From GCA-002772825 sp964560655 (GTDB lineage Bacteria > Patescibacteriota > Minisyncoccia > GCA-002772825), in the NCBI GenBank assembly GCA_964560655.1, contig CAZLLR010000001.1, positions 38,779 through 102,778 of the forward strand: 64,000 bases of DNA. The letters are read 5' to 3'. The notes beneath the pieces are model-generated. The model was not told where the DNA came from and made no database searches. It saw nothing but the letters and a program-made list of their open reading frames with translations. Positions 9,021 to 17,445 of this stretch are shown here, one piece after another. Position 1 is the first letter of the stretch, and the number at the start of each line of letters is the position of its first letter. Both the position numbers and the translations under genes were made by a program.

Positions 9021-9935
9021 CTACATCCAGCCTTTCTTTTTAAAGAAGCTGAACATAAATATAGTTGCAATAGCCATTATAGCCATTACCACCCAGAAGT
9101 CACCCTTTACCCCTACTATCGGCAAGTATCGAGTATTCATGCCAAAGATGGCTGCAATAAGAGATAGCGGAAAAGTGACAAAAGCCATGATAGTAAGAAA
9201 CTTCATAACCTCATTCGTCTTTGTAGAAAGAAGTGAGTCGTTCGTCTCGCGGAGGTCTGTTAAAGTCTCTTTCTGTATTTCAAGCTGGCTAGCTACTTTA
9301 AAATATTCGCCGACCATATCAGATAGATGATAAGAAAAATCTTTACCGAAGAAATTAACCCCGGCAACTTCAAAAGAGGAGAGGATCTCTTTGTGTGGAC
9401 GCACTGCTTGATTAAAATTAATAAGATCCCTGTTTACTATAGATATACTTTTTACCATCTGCTTCTCCTTACCATTGAAAATATTATCTTCTATAAGCTC
9501 GATCTTCTCACCTATATGATCAAGTTGCCTTAGTGAGAACTCGTAAAGCTGGCGAAGTATATAGAAGACGAGGAAGCCGGCGTGTTCGCCGATATTACTC
9601 TTGTCTAAGATGGAGTTTACCTCAAACATTTTTGAGAACTCATGAAGAGGGTCGATAGTCTCATAGTGAGTAGTGATCAAGAAATTTTTCCCGATAATAA
9701 AATCAACTTCTCTCCCGTCTGAGCCTTGCGTCTTCTGACTATAGACAGGAAAGTGGAGTATGAGGTAGATGAGGTTGGGGTAGACGTCCACTTTCGGGCG
9801 AAGAGTCGGGCGCATGAGCTCGTCAGCAACAAGGATAGGGATAGAAAAATCTTTCATAATCTTCTCTATATCGTCTCTTGTCGGAGATTCAAGGTTTACC
9901 CAAATTAGCTTCTTGTGTTTATAAGTTGTCATCAT
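9021..9935 (-). CDS. corA: CorA-like Mg2+/divalent cation channel
   Basis: A 304-residue protein with a large cytosolic alpha/beta plus long-helix domain, two C-terminal TM helices and the family signature GMN (IFGMNTRYLP) at the end of the first helix, closing with the basic tail FFKKKGW. CorA proteins form pentameric Mg2+ (also Co2+/Ni2+) channels. TATAAT on the minus strand (9950-9945) ends 9 nt before the ATG, so at most a few leader bases are expected. The ORF continues with ATG ATG; the outer ATG is used. Confidence 0.9.
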   Translation of the reverse strand: MMTTYKHKKLIWVNLESPTRDDIEKIMKDFSIPILVADELMRPTLRPKVDVYPNLIYLILHFPVYSQKTQGSDGREVDFIIGKNFLITTHYETIDPLHEFSKMFEVNSILDKSNIGEHAGFLVFYILRQLYEFSLRQLDHIGEKIELIEDNIFNGKEKQMVKSISIVNRDLINFNQAVRPHKEILSSFEVAGVNFFGKDFSYHLSDMVGEYFKVASQLEIQKETLTDLRETNDSLLSTKTNEVMKFLTIMAFVTFPLSLIAAIFGMNTRYLPIVGVKGDFWVVMAIMAIATIFMFSFFKKKGWM

Positions 9936-10060
9936 AATGAAATCATTATACCGTAAATAACAAAATTGTTTAAACTGACTATGTGGACACGCAACTTTTT
10001 ACTAGTTTTTCCACAGCTTAGATTAGAATAATTTAAATACTGCATGTTAATATAAAGTAT

Positions 10061-10210
10061 ATGGAAAGTATTTTATATTTCATCGCAGGTGTAGCTTTAG
10101 GTTCTTACCTCAGCCGAAGTTGGAATACCAAAGGCTTCAAGACTCTCAAGAAAAAAATAAAATCTAAAAAGAAAACGTCATTAAGGAAAGACCTCAAAAC
10201 GACTCTATAG
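10061..10210 (+). CDS. Small single-TM protein with basic tail
   Basis: A 49-residue ORF: MESILYFIAGVALGSYLSR forms an N-terminal hydrophobic segment, followed by a very Lys-rich tail (KTLKKKIKSKKKTSLRK). A TATAAA-like box lies just upstream. No family is recognised; the topology (short anchor, cationic cytosolic tail) suggests a nucleic-acid- or membrane-surface-associated role, which is a guess. It is followed by a 42-bp palindrome and then the rpoB promoter. Confidence 0.6.
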   Translation: MESILYFIAGVALGSYLSRSWNTKGFKTLKKKIKSKKKTSLRKDLKTTL

Positions 10211-10238
10211 TTAGAGATGAGGTACTGTTTTAACAAAT

Positions 10239-10280
10239 AAGAATTACATATTTAATTACGTAATTAAATATGTAATTCTT
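10239..10280. repeat. Perfect 42-bp loopless palindrome upstream of rpoB
   Basis: Arms 10239-10259 and 10260-10280 are exact reverse complements with no spacer, nearly all A/T. It lies 28 nt after a small ORF and 17 nt before the rpoB -35 box. It could terminate the small gene, extrude as a cruciform, or bind a dimeric regulator. Confidence 0.85.
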
Positions 10281-10297
10281 TAAGTGTATAACGAGAT

Positions 10298-10325
10298 TTG
10301 ACAGATTTTGAGGGGTGTGTATAAT
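10298..10325 (+). promoter_or_regulatory. rpoBC promoter
   Basis: Perfect -35 TTGACA (10298-10303) and -10 TATAAT (10320-10325) with a 16-nt spacer. Transcription should start near 10332, giving a leader of about 165 nt, unusually long for this window. Confidence 0.85.
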
Positions 10326-10341
10326 AGTAAACAATATCTAA

Positions 10342-10420
10342 ATGATTGAGTTTTTGAAGCAACATGATAGAAAACAATATAATTAATAGCTTTATTAGTG
10401 ATCGCTTATCATTTAACTAA
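10342..10420 (+). other. Two possible short leader ORFs in the rpoB 5' region
   Basis: Two ATG-started reading frames fall inside the rpoB leader: 10342-10386 (14 codons, starting about 10 nt after the predicted start of transcription) and 10364-10420 (18 codons). They overlap in different frames and both end before the hairpin at 10438. Neither has a good SD. They are the size of attenuation leader peptides, but chance ORFs are equally possible. Confidence 0.3.
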
Positions 10421-10437
10421 CTAAATAAGAAGGAATC

Positions 10438-10495
10438 TACAAAAATCCCCTGAAGAATAAGGCGGAAGGGCGATTTTTGTATTTTTTTGTTTTTT
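10438..10495 (+). terminator. Terminator-like attenuator hairpin directly before rpoB
   Basis: A perfect 10-bp inverted repeat (10438-10447 / 10472-10481) with an inner CCCT/AGGG extension is followed by two runs of seven T separated by G. The T tract ends one base before the rpoB ATG (10497). Polymerases from the promoter at 10298 must read through it to make rpoB, so it is a good candidate transcription attenuator. Confidence 0.7.
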
Positions 10496-10496
10496 T

Positions 10497-13400
10497 ATGC
10501 ATAACAAAACATCATCACATTTAGGAGAGAAGAAATTTTTCTCTAGATACAAGAAGCCTCTTATTGACCTACCTAACCTTGTAGAAGTGCAGACATTTTC
10601 ATATGAGTGGTTCTTAAAAGAAGGTATAAAAGAACTTTTCAATGAGTTCTCACCTATAAATGACTATTCTGATAAAGAATTTACCATTGAGTTTATAGGT
10701 TTCTCTGTAGATAAACCTAAATTTAATGAGTACGAATCAAAGATAAAGAATTTAACATACAGCGCACCTCTCAAAGCTAAAATCAGGCTTACTAATAAAT
10801 TTCTAAAAGAGGTAAGAGAACAAGAGATCTTCTTTGCAGACCTTCCTCTTATGACAGACCACGGTACTTTTATAATAAATGGCGTGGAAAGAGTGATAGT
10901 GCCTCAGTTGGCTAGGTCTTTTGGCGCATATTTTACATCTAGTATATTCCGTGGGCACAAATACTTCGGAGCTAAGATAATCCCTAACAGAGGAGCTTGG
11001 ATTGAAATAGAGACTGATCCAGATGGAGCGATCTACGCCAGAATAGATAGAAAGAAAAAAATCCCCGTAACTTCACTTTTGAGGGTTCTTAGAGCTGTAG
11101 AAAACAAAAAAACAAACCAAGACATCGGGTCTTACTTTGACAAAATTGATACAGGAAAAATCCCTTATATAAAAAATACTCTGGAAAAAGACATTTTAAT
11201 AAAGACCGATGAAGACGCTTTCATGGAAGTGTTTAGGCGCCTGAGGCCAGAAGAACCTACAACCCCTGAGAACGCAAGGAGTTTTATGGAAAATGTTTTC
11301 AGTTCTGCTCGTTACGACCTTTCTCAGGTTGGACGATACAAACTTAATTATAGACTCGATTTTCCTACAAACAATATAAAGAATGAATCTAAGGTGATCT
11401 CTTTTAAAGATATGGTGGCGATAGTCTCAAAGGTGATAGAGATGAATAATGACCCTAAAGCTACTAGTGATGACATAGACCACTTAGGAAACAGAAGGAT
11501 ACGAGCTGTCGGCGAGATGCTCCAACAAAGACTCCGTGTGGGAATGTCACGATTGAAGAAGAACATGCAAGATCGCATGTCTACCTTAGACAAAGAGATC
11601 CTTATCTCAAGCCAGATAGTAAATCCTAGGCCATTTTCGGCTGTAATGAAAGAATTTTTTGCTACAAACCAGCTTTCTCAATTCATGGGACAACAAAACA
11701 TCCTCTCTGAAGTAGAGCACCTTAGAAGACTATCCGCCTTGGGTCCAGGAGGACTCACGAGGGAGAGAGCTGGCCTTGATGTTCGTGATGTACATACTTC
11801 ACACTACGGAAGAATCTGCCCTATCCAAACCCCAGAAGGCCCAAACATTGGTCTAGTCGTTAATCTTTCAAGTTATGCCAAGCTTAATGAATACGGCATA
11901 GTAGAAACTCCTTATAGGAAAGTAATAAAAGGAAAGATAACCTCTGAGATTGTTTACTTAAACGCACACGATGAATCTAAATACAACATTGCCAATGCAA
12001 TGCTTCGTTATGACACTAAGACGATGCAGATACTTGATAATGAAGTAGAAGCAAGGTCCCACACTAACCCCGGATATGTTTCTAAAGAAGATGTGGATTT
12101 TGTAGAAGTGGCTTCAAATCAAGCCTTTAGTATCGCCACATCACTTATTCCTTTTCTTGAGCACGATGATGCCACAAGAGCACTCATGGGTTCAAACATG
12201 ATGAGGCAAGCGACACCTTGTATTATCACACAAGCTCCACTTGTATCAACAGGCATCGAAGAGAAGGTTGCTCGTGATTCGGGGAGACTTATTATTGCTA
12301 AAGAGGAAGGTGAGATAAGTTTCGTAGATGCAAGCGAGATAAGAATCAAAGAAAAAGGCTCCAAAAAAGATAGAGTATATAAACTTACAAATTTCTTAAG
12401 GACAAATGACTTTACCGCCTTTCACCACAAACCTCTTGTCAATATGGGGGATAAGATAAAGAAAGGACAAATCCTAGCTGACAACTCTTCAAGTAAAGAC
12501 GGACAATTGGCCTTAGGTCAGAATATAATGGTCGCTTTCCTTTCATGGGGTGGAGCAAACTATGAAGATGCTATTGTTATCTCAGAGAAACTCGTGAGAG
12601 ATAATGTGTTCTCTACTATTCACCTTGAAGAATTCTCTGTAAATGTACGAGACACTAAGTTGGGGCCAGAGCAAACTACTTTCGATATTCCAAATGTAGG
12701 AGAAGATAAACTTAAAGATCTCGACGAAGACGGCATAGTAAGAATAGGGGCAGAAGTAAGGTCTGGTGATATCTTAGTCGGTAAAATTACGCCAAAAGGA
12801 GAAACTGAGCTCACTCCTGAAGAGCGTCTATTGAGATCTATCTTTGGTGAAAAAGCACGAGATGTAAAAGACACTTCACTTAGACTCGGTCACGGTAAAC
12901 GGGGGCGAGTTATTAGTGTCAGGGTCTTCTCCAGAGAACAAGGAGATAAACTTGAGTCAGGTATAATAAAACAAATTAAAATTGAGGTTGCTCAAATACG
13001 AAAGATTTTAGTAGGAGACAAACTTTCAGGAAGGCATGGAAACAAAGGTGTTATCTCTAAAGTTTTACCTGAGGAAGAAATGCCTTACCTCGCAGATGGA
13101 ACACCTGTTGAAATAATCTTAAGTCCTCTTGGTATCGCAAGTCGTATGAACTTCGGACAGATACTGGAGACCCACTTAGGGTGGGCTGCCGCGCACGGCA
13201 ATTTCCAGGCAGTTACAACACCTTTTGACGGAGTAAAAGAAGAAGAGATTGAAGAAGAGCTTAAGAAGGCGGGTCTACCAGGAAATGGTAAAACTCAACT
13301 CTTTGACGGGAGGACAGGAGAAGCTTTCGCTAATGATGTAACTGTCGGCTATATGTATGTAATGAAGCTACATCACATGGTAGAAGACAAGATTCATATG

Positions 13401-13709
13401 CGTTCCGTTGGGCCTTACTCACTTATCACACAGCAACCACTTGGAGGAAAAGCGCAGGGTGGAGGACAGAGGTTTGGGGAGATGGAAGTATGGGCGCTTG
13501 AAGGATACGGAGCCGCTCATACACTACAAGAAATGCTCACTATAAAGTCAGACGACATCATTGGAAGATCTGCGGCATATGATGCCATAGTGAAAGGTGA
13601 ACAATTTAAAGAGCCAAATTTACCAGCATCATTTCATGTGTTGTTAAACGAACTTAAAGGTCTAGCTCTCGATGTAGAATTAAAAAGTAAAAGTAACGAA
13701 GATAAATAA
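10497..13709 (+). CDS. rpoB: RNA polymerase subunit beta
   Basis: A 1070-residue beta subunit, clearly shorter than the about 1340 residues of E. coli RpoB because lineage-specific insertions are absent. Hallmarks include the rifampicin-region segment (FMGQQNILSEVEHLRRLSAL, GLTRERAG), the RICPIQTPEGPNIGL motif, GDKLSGRHGNKGV and the C-terminal QPLGGKAQGGGQRFGEMEVWALE. It is translated from an ATG right after a T-rich terminator-like element, and rpoC follows 5 nt later. Confidence 0.99.
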   Translation: MHNKTSSHLGEKKFFSRYKKPLIDLPNLVEVQTFSYEWFLKEGIKELFNEFSPINDYSDKEFTIEFIGFSVDKPKFNEYESKIKNLTYSAPLKAKIRLTNKFLKEVREQEIFFADLPLMTDHGTFIINGVERVIVPQLARSFGAYFTSSIFRGHKYFGAKIIPNRGAWIEIETDPDGAIYARIDRKKKIPVTSLLRVLRAVENKKTNQDIGSYFDKIDTGKIPYIKNTLEKDILIKTDEDAFMEVFRRLRPEEPTTPENARSFMENVFSSARYDLSQVGRYKLNYRLDFPTNNIKNESKVISFKDMVAIVSKVIEMNNDPKATSDDIDHLGNRRIRAVGEMLQQRLRVGMSRLKKNMQDRMSTLDKEILISSQIVNPRPFSAVMKEFFATNQLSQFMGQQNILSEVEHLRRLSALGPGGLTRERAGLDVRDVHTSHYGRICPIQTPEGPNIGLVVNLSSYAKLNEYGIVETPYRKVIKGKITSEIVYLNAHDESKYNIANAMLRYDTKTMQILDNEVEARSHTNPGYVSKEDVDFVEVASNQAFSIATSLIPFLEHDDATRALMGSNMMRQATPCIITQAPLVSTGIEEKVARDSGRLIIAKEEGEISFVDASEIRIKEKGSKKDRVYKLTNFLRTNDFTAFHHKPLVNMGDKIKKGQILADNSSSKDGQLALGQNIMVAFLSWGGANYEDAIVISEKLVRDNVFSTIHLEEFSVNVRDTKLGPEQTTFDIPNVGEDKLKDLDEDGIVRIGAEVRSGDILVGKITPKGETELTPEERLLRSIFGEKARDVKDTSLRLGHGKRGRVISVRVFSREQGDKLESGIIKQIKIEVAQIRKILVGDKLSGRHGNKGVISKVLPEEEMPYLADGTPVEIILSPLGIASRMNFGQILETHLGWAAAHGNFQAVTTPFDGVKEEEIEEELKKAGLPGNGKTQLFDGRTGEAFANDVTVGYMYVMKLHHMVEDKIHMRSVGPYSLITQQPLGGKAQGGGQRFGEMEVWALEGYGAAHTLQEMLTIKSDDIIGRSAAYDAIVKGEQFKEPNLPASFHVLLNELKGLALDVELKSKSNEDK

Positions 13710-13714
13710 ATTTT

Positions 13715-16700
13715 ATGGAAAAAAAAGTTACAGATTTTGATTCAATAATGTTAAAACTTGCTTCTCCAGAAAAGATTCTTTCGTGGTCTCATGGTGAAGT
13801 TACCAAACCTGAAACTATAAACTATAGGACTCAGCGCTCAGAGCGTAACGGCCTCTTCGATGAGAGAATATTCGGACCAGAGAAAGACTATGAATGTTAC
13901 TGTGGTAAATATCGACGTATTCGCTATAAAGGTATTATTTGTGAAAAATGCGGGGTGGAAGTAACACGTTCTATAGTAAGAAGAGAGAGGATGGGACACA
14001 TAACACTCGCTGTGCCAGTCTCTAATATCTGGTTTGTACGAAATATCCCATCAAGACTTGGCTTATTGCTAGACCTTTCAATAGCTAACCTTGAAAAAGT
14101 TATTTACTTTGCCGGATACATCATCACTAAAGTAAACGAAGAAGAGAAAGCTAAGTTAAGGAGCGACTTAGAGAAGGAATATAAATCTAAAGTCAAAGAA
14201 AAAGCAAAGGGAGAAGAGAAAGATACTCTTAAAGAGGCTCTAACGGTAGCAAGGAAGGAACTTGATTCAATCAAGCAAAATAAAGTATTGAGTGAAGTTG
14301 AATACTATAACCTTAGCCTCAAATATGGAGAATTACTTGAGGTAGAAACTGGGGCAGAAGGTCTTTATAATATTTGTAAAAAAATAGATCTTAAGGTTCT
14401 CCGCGAAGAGTCTGAGTCTAAACTCGATGCGTCTTCCGCCTCAGAAAGGGTAAAAAACCAAAAAAGATTAAAACTAGTACGATCTATGGAGTTAGCTAGT
14501 GTCCGTCCTGAGTGGATGTTTCTAACAGTAATACCTATCACTCCTCCAGCCTTGCGTCCAATGGTTGCTCTTGATGGGGGGAGACACGCCACTTCTGATG
14601 TAAATGACCTCTACAGACGAGTTATAAACAGAAACAACCGACTTAAGAAGCTTATAGACTTAAGGGCTCCTGATGTAATCTGCCGAAACGAGAAAAGAAT
14701 TCTCCAAGAGGCGGTAGATGCTCTAATAGACAACTCCGCTAGGTCTTCACAGAAAACAGCAATATCTCAAGCTCAGAGACGCCCGCTTAAGTCACTCGCT
14801 GATATGCTAAGAGGGAAACAGGGTAGGTTCCGTCAAAATCTTCTTGGAAAACGAGTTGATTATTCAGGGCGAAGTGTTATCGTCGTCGGACCAGAGCTTA
14901 AGCTTCACCAATGTGGACTGCCTAAACATATGGCACTAGAACTTTTCCGTCCGTTTGTTATCTCAAAATTGATCTCAAGAGATATGGCGTTTAACATAAG
15001 AGGATCAAACAAACTTATAGATGAGAAGACTCCGGAAGTTTGGGCTATACTAGAAGAGATTATTAAAGAAAAATATGTACTCTTGAACCGTGCTCCTACT
15101 CTACATCGTCTTGGCATCCAAGCTTTCCAACCGATACTTATAGAAGGAAATGCCATCCAAGTGCACCCTCTGGTATGTACTGCCTTCAACGCAGACTTCG
15201 ACGGAGACCAGATGGCTGTACATGTGCCTCTATCTGACAAAGCGCAAAAAGAAGCAAAAGAGATTATGCTCTCATCTAGAAATCTTCTAAACCCAGGAGA
15301 CGGTAAGCCCGTCGTACAACCTTCTCAGGATATAGTACTAGGCTGTTTCTGGATGACACAAATTGTCGCTGGGTCAAAAGGCGAAGGAATGATATTCTCA
15401 AGTCCAAACGAGGCTATTACTGCCTTTGACTTCGGACATGTAGATCTTAAAGCCAAAATACAACTTTTAGGCACAGATAGTCCTACATATAAAGCCTTTA
15501 AAGGTAAATTACTTGAAACTTCTGTAGGGAGACTTCTTTTTAACAGCGTTCTCCCTACAGATTTTCCCTTTGAGAATGAAGAGATGTCTAAGAAAAAGCT
15601 TTCATCTATCACCGATGAGCTTATACTTAAATACGGTTCTGATAAAACACCTGAAATATTAGATAAAATAAAAAACTTTGGATATAAATACGCCACTAAG
15701 TCAGGAATTAGTTGGGGTTACGAAGACCTCATCATCCCTAAAGACAAACCTGCCCTAGTCAAAAAATCAAGGGATAAAGTCGCTTTAATTGAAGAACATT
15801 TTAAGAACGGACTTCTTACTGACAATGAACGTTACCAAAAAATTATTGAAATATGGGAAGAAGTAAGAAATGAATTAGATAAGCTAGTTCCTGAAGGATT
15901 AGACAAACTTGGACCAGTCCATGTGATGGTCACCTCAAAGGCCAGAGGAACTTGGGCTCAGATTGCCCAGATGATCGGTATGAAAGGACAAGTGGTGAAT
16001 CCGGCTGGTAGAATTATCGATTTTCCTGTTCTCTCAAGTTATAAAGAGGGGCTTACTGTGCTTGAATACTTCATCTCCACTCATGGCGCAAGAAAAGGGC
16101 TTGCTGACACAGCCTTAAAGACAGCTAAAGCCGGATATCTTACAAGGAGGCTTGTTGACGTAGCTCAAGATGTAGTAGTAAACGAATATGACTGCAAAAC
16201 ATCAAAAGGCGTAATAATAAAGAGGGAAGACGCTATAAAGAAAAATAAAGACCTTTCTGTTTATCTTGATGGACGAATCTTATTAAGCTCACTTAAGGTA
16301 ACTGTGGATGGAGAAACTCGTGAATTTAAAAAGAACCATTTGATAAATAGCGAGGAATCAAAATTTATCGACGCGGGCAATATGCCCGAGGTTATAGTTC
16401 GTTCTCCTATCAACTGCGAAGCTCCTACTGGAGTATGCCAACTTTGCTACGGAAGAGACTTGGGGAGAAACGACTTGGTAAAGATCGGTGCCACAGTAGG
16501 GGTAGTGGCAGCTCAAGCCATTGGTGAGCCTGGAACTCAGCTTACAATGAGAACTTTCCATCTTGGGGGAGTAGCAGGAAGAGGAGATATAACTCAAGGT
16601 TTGCCTCGCGTAGAGGAAGTCTTTGAGATGATCAAACCTAAAAATCCAGCTATCTTATCTCATGAAGACGGAATAGTAAGCGGTATAACATCAGAAGGGG

Positions 16701-17365
16701 AAGAGCGGACTCTAACGATATTAGTAAAAGAGCCTAAGGGAAAATCTGGTAAAGACAAGAATGAAATATCTCATATTATTCCTTTTGGAAGAGACATCAT
16801 AGTGGAAGAAGGACAGGAAATTAAGTCAGGGACTCCTCTAACAGACGGCGCCATAGATATAGCAGAGCTCTTCTCAACAGGAGGACAAGAGGCAGCTCAA
16901 AATTATATACTCTCTGAGATTGATACTATCTATTCTTCTCAAGGAGCGGCTATTGCGAGTAAGCATATTGAAACGATAATAAGTAAAATGTTCTCTAGGT
17001 TCAAAGTTAAGAGCCAAGGAGATACTAAGTTCAACACCGGAGAAGTGATTGAAAGGTCAGCTCTTATAGAAGAAAATAATAAGATGAAAGAACAAGGAAA
17101 GGAAAAAGCTGAAGGGATAAAACAACTTATGGGTATAAGAAAAGTAGCGCTTACAACTGGAAGCTTCTTGTCCTCAGCCTCATTCCAAGACACCACAAGG
17201 ATATTGGTGCGTACTGCCTTAAGTGGCGCAGAAGATAAACTTGTAGGACTTAAAGAGAACGTGATGATAGGACGCCTTATTCCAGCAGGAACAGGCTTTA
17301 GGAAAAAAGGAGAAAGAAAACCTGAAAAAGAATATACAGGGGAAGACGAGAAGACTGAAGAGTAG
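13715..17365 (+). CDS. rpoC: RNA polymerase subunit beta-prime
   Basis: A 1216-residue beta-prime with the N-terminal zinc ribbon (Cys61, Cys63, Cys76, Cys79), the Mg2+-binding NADFDGD active site (residues 492-498), the bridge-helix/trigger-loop region (RGTWAQIAQMIGMKGQV; GEPGTQLTMRTFHLGGVA) and the second zinc site (Cys901, Cys908, Cys911, plus an earlier Cys in NEYDCKTSKG). It is 5 nt downstream of rpoB and co-transcribed. The K/E-rich tail (about 20 residues) is not conserved in other phyla as far as I know. Confidence 0.99.
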   Translation: MEKKVTDFDSIMLKLASPEKILSWSHGEVTKPETINYRTQRSERNGLFDERIFGPEKDYECYCGKYRRIRYKGIICEKCGVEVTRSIVRRERMGHITLAVPVSNIWFVRNIPSRLGLLLDLSIANLEKVIYFAGYIITKVNEEEKAKLRSDLEKEYKSKVKEKAKGEEKDTLKEALTVARKELDSIKQNKVLSEVEYYNLSLKYGELLEVETGAEGLYNICKKIDLKVLREESESKLDASSASERVKNQKRLKLVRSMELASVRPEWMFLTVIPITPPALRPMVALDGGRHATSDVNDLYRRVINRNNRLKKLIDLRAPDVICRNEKRILQEAVDALIDNSARSSQKTAISQAQRRPLKSLADMLRGKQGRFRQNLLGKRVDYSGRSVIVVGPELKLHQCGLPKHMALELFRPFVISKLISRDMAFNIRGSNKLIDEKTPEVWAILEEIIKEKYVLLNRAPTLHRLGIQAFQPILIEGNAIQVHPLVCTAFNADFDGDQMAVHVPLSDKAQKEAKEIMLSSRNLLNPGDGKPVVQPSQDIVLGCFWMTQIVAGSKGEGMIFSSPNEAITAFDFGHVDLKAKIQLLGTDSPTYKAFKGKLLETSVGRLLFNSVLPTDFPFENEEMSKKKLSSITDELILKYGSDKTPEILDKIKNFGYKYATKSGISWGYEDLIIPKDKPALVKKSRDKVALIEEHFKNGLLTDNERYQKIIEIWEEVRNELDKLVPEGLDKLGPVHVMVTSKARGTWAQIAQMIGMKGQVVNPAGRIIDFPVLSSYKEGLTVLEYFISTHGARKGLADTALKTAKAGYLTRRLVDVAQDVVVNEYDCKTSKGVIIKREDAIKKNKDLSVYLDGRILLSSLKVTVDGETREFKKNHLINSEESKFIDAGNMPEVIVRSPINCEAPTGVCQLCYGRDLGRNDLVKIGATVGVVAAQAIGEPGTQLTMRTFHLGGVAGRGDITQGLPRVEEVFEMIKPKNPAILSHEDGIVSGITSEGEERTLTILVKEPKGKSGKDKNEISHIIPFGRDIIVEEGQEIKSGTPLTDGAIDIAELFSTGGQEAAQNYILSEIDTIYSSQGAAIASKHIETIISKMFSRFKVKSQGDTKFNTGEVIERSALIEENNKMKEQGKEKAEGIKQLMGIRKVALTTGSFLSSASFQDTTRILVRTALSGAEDKLVGLKENVMIGRLIPAGTGFRKKGERKPEKEYTGEDEKTEE

Positions 17366-17445
17366 TTTCTGGCTAGCCTTACACACCCTTTTATTTTATC
17401 GGTTTGATAAATATATATTTAATTACTTATCTTTATTCTCTTATT

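Noticed and set aside
10007..10015. TTTTCCACA as a DnaA box and possible origin
   Set aside because: One mismatch to the consensus, no cluster of further boxes, and no dnaA or dnaN nearby.
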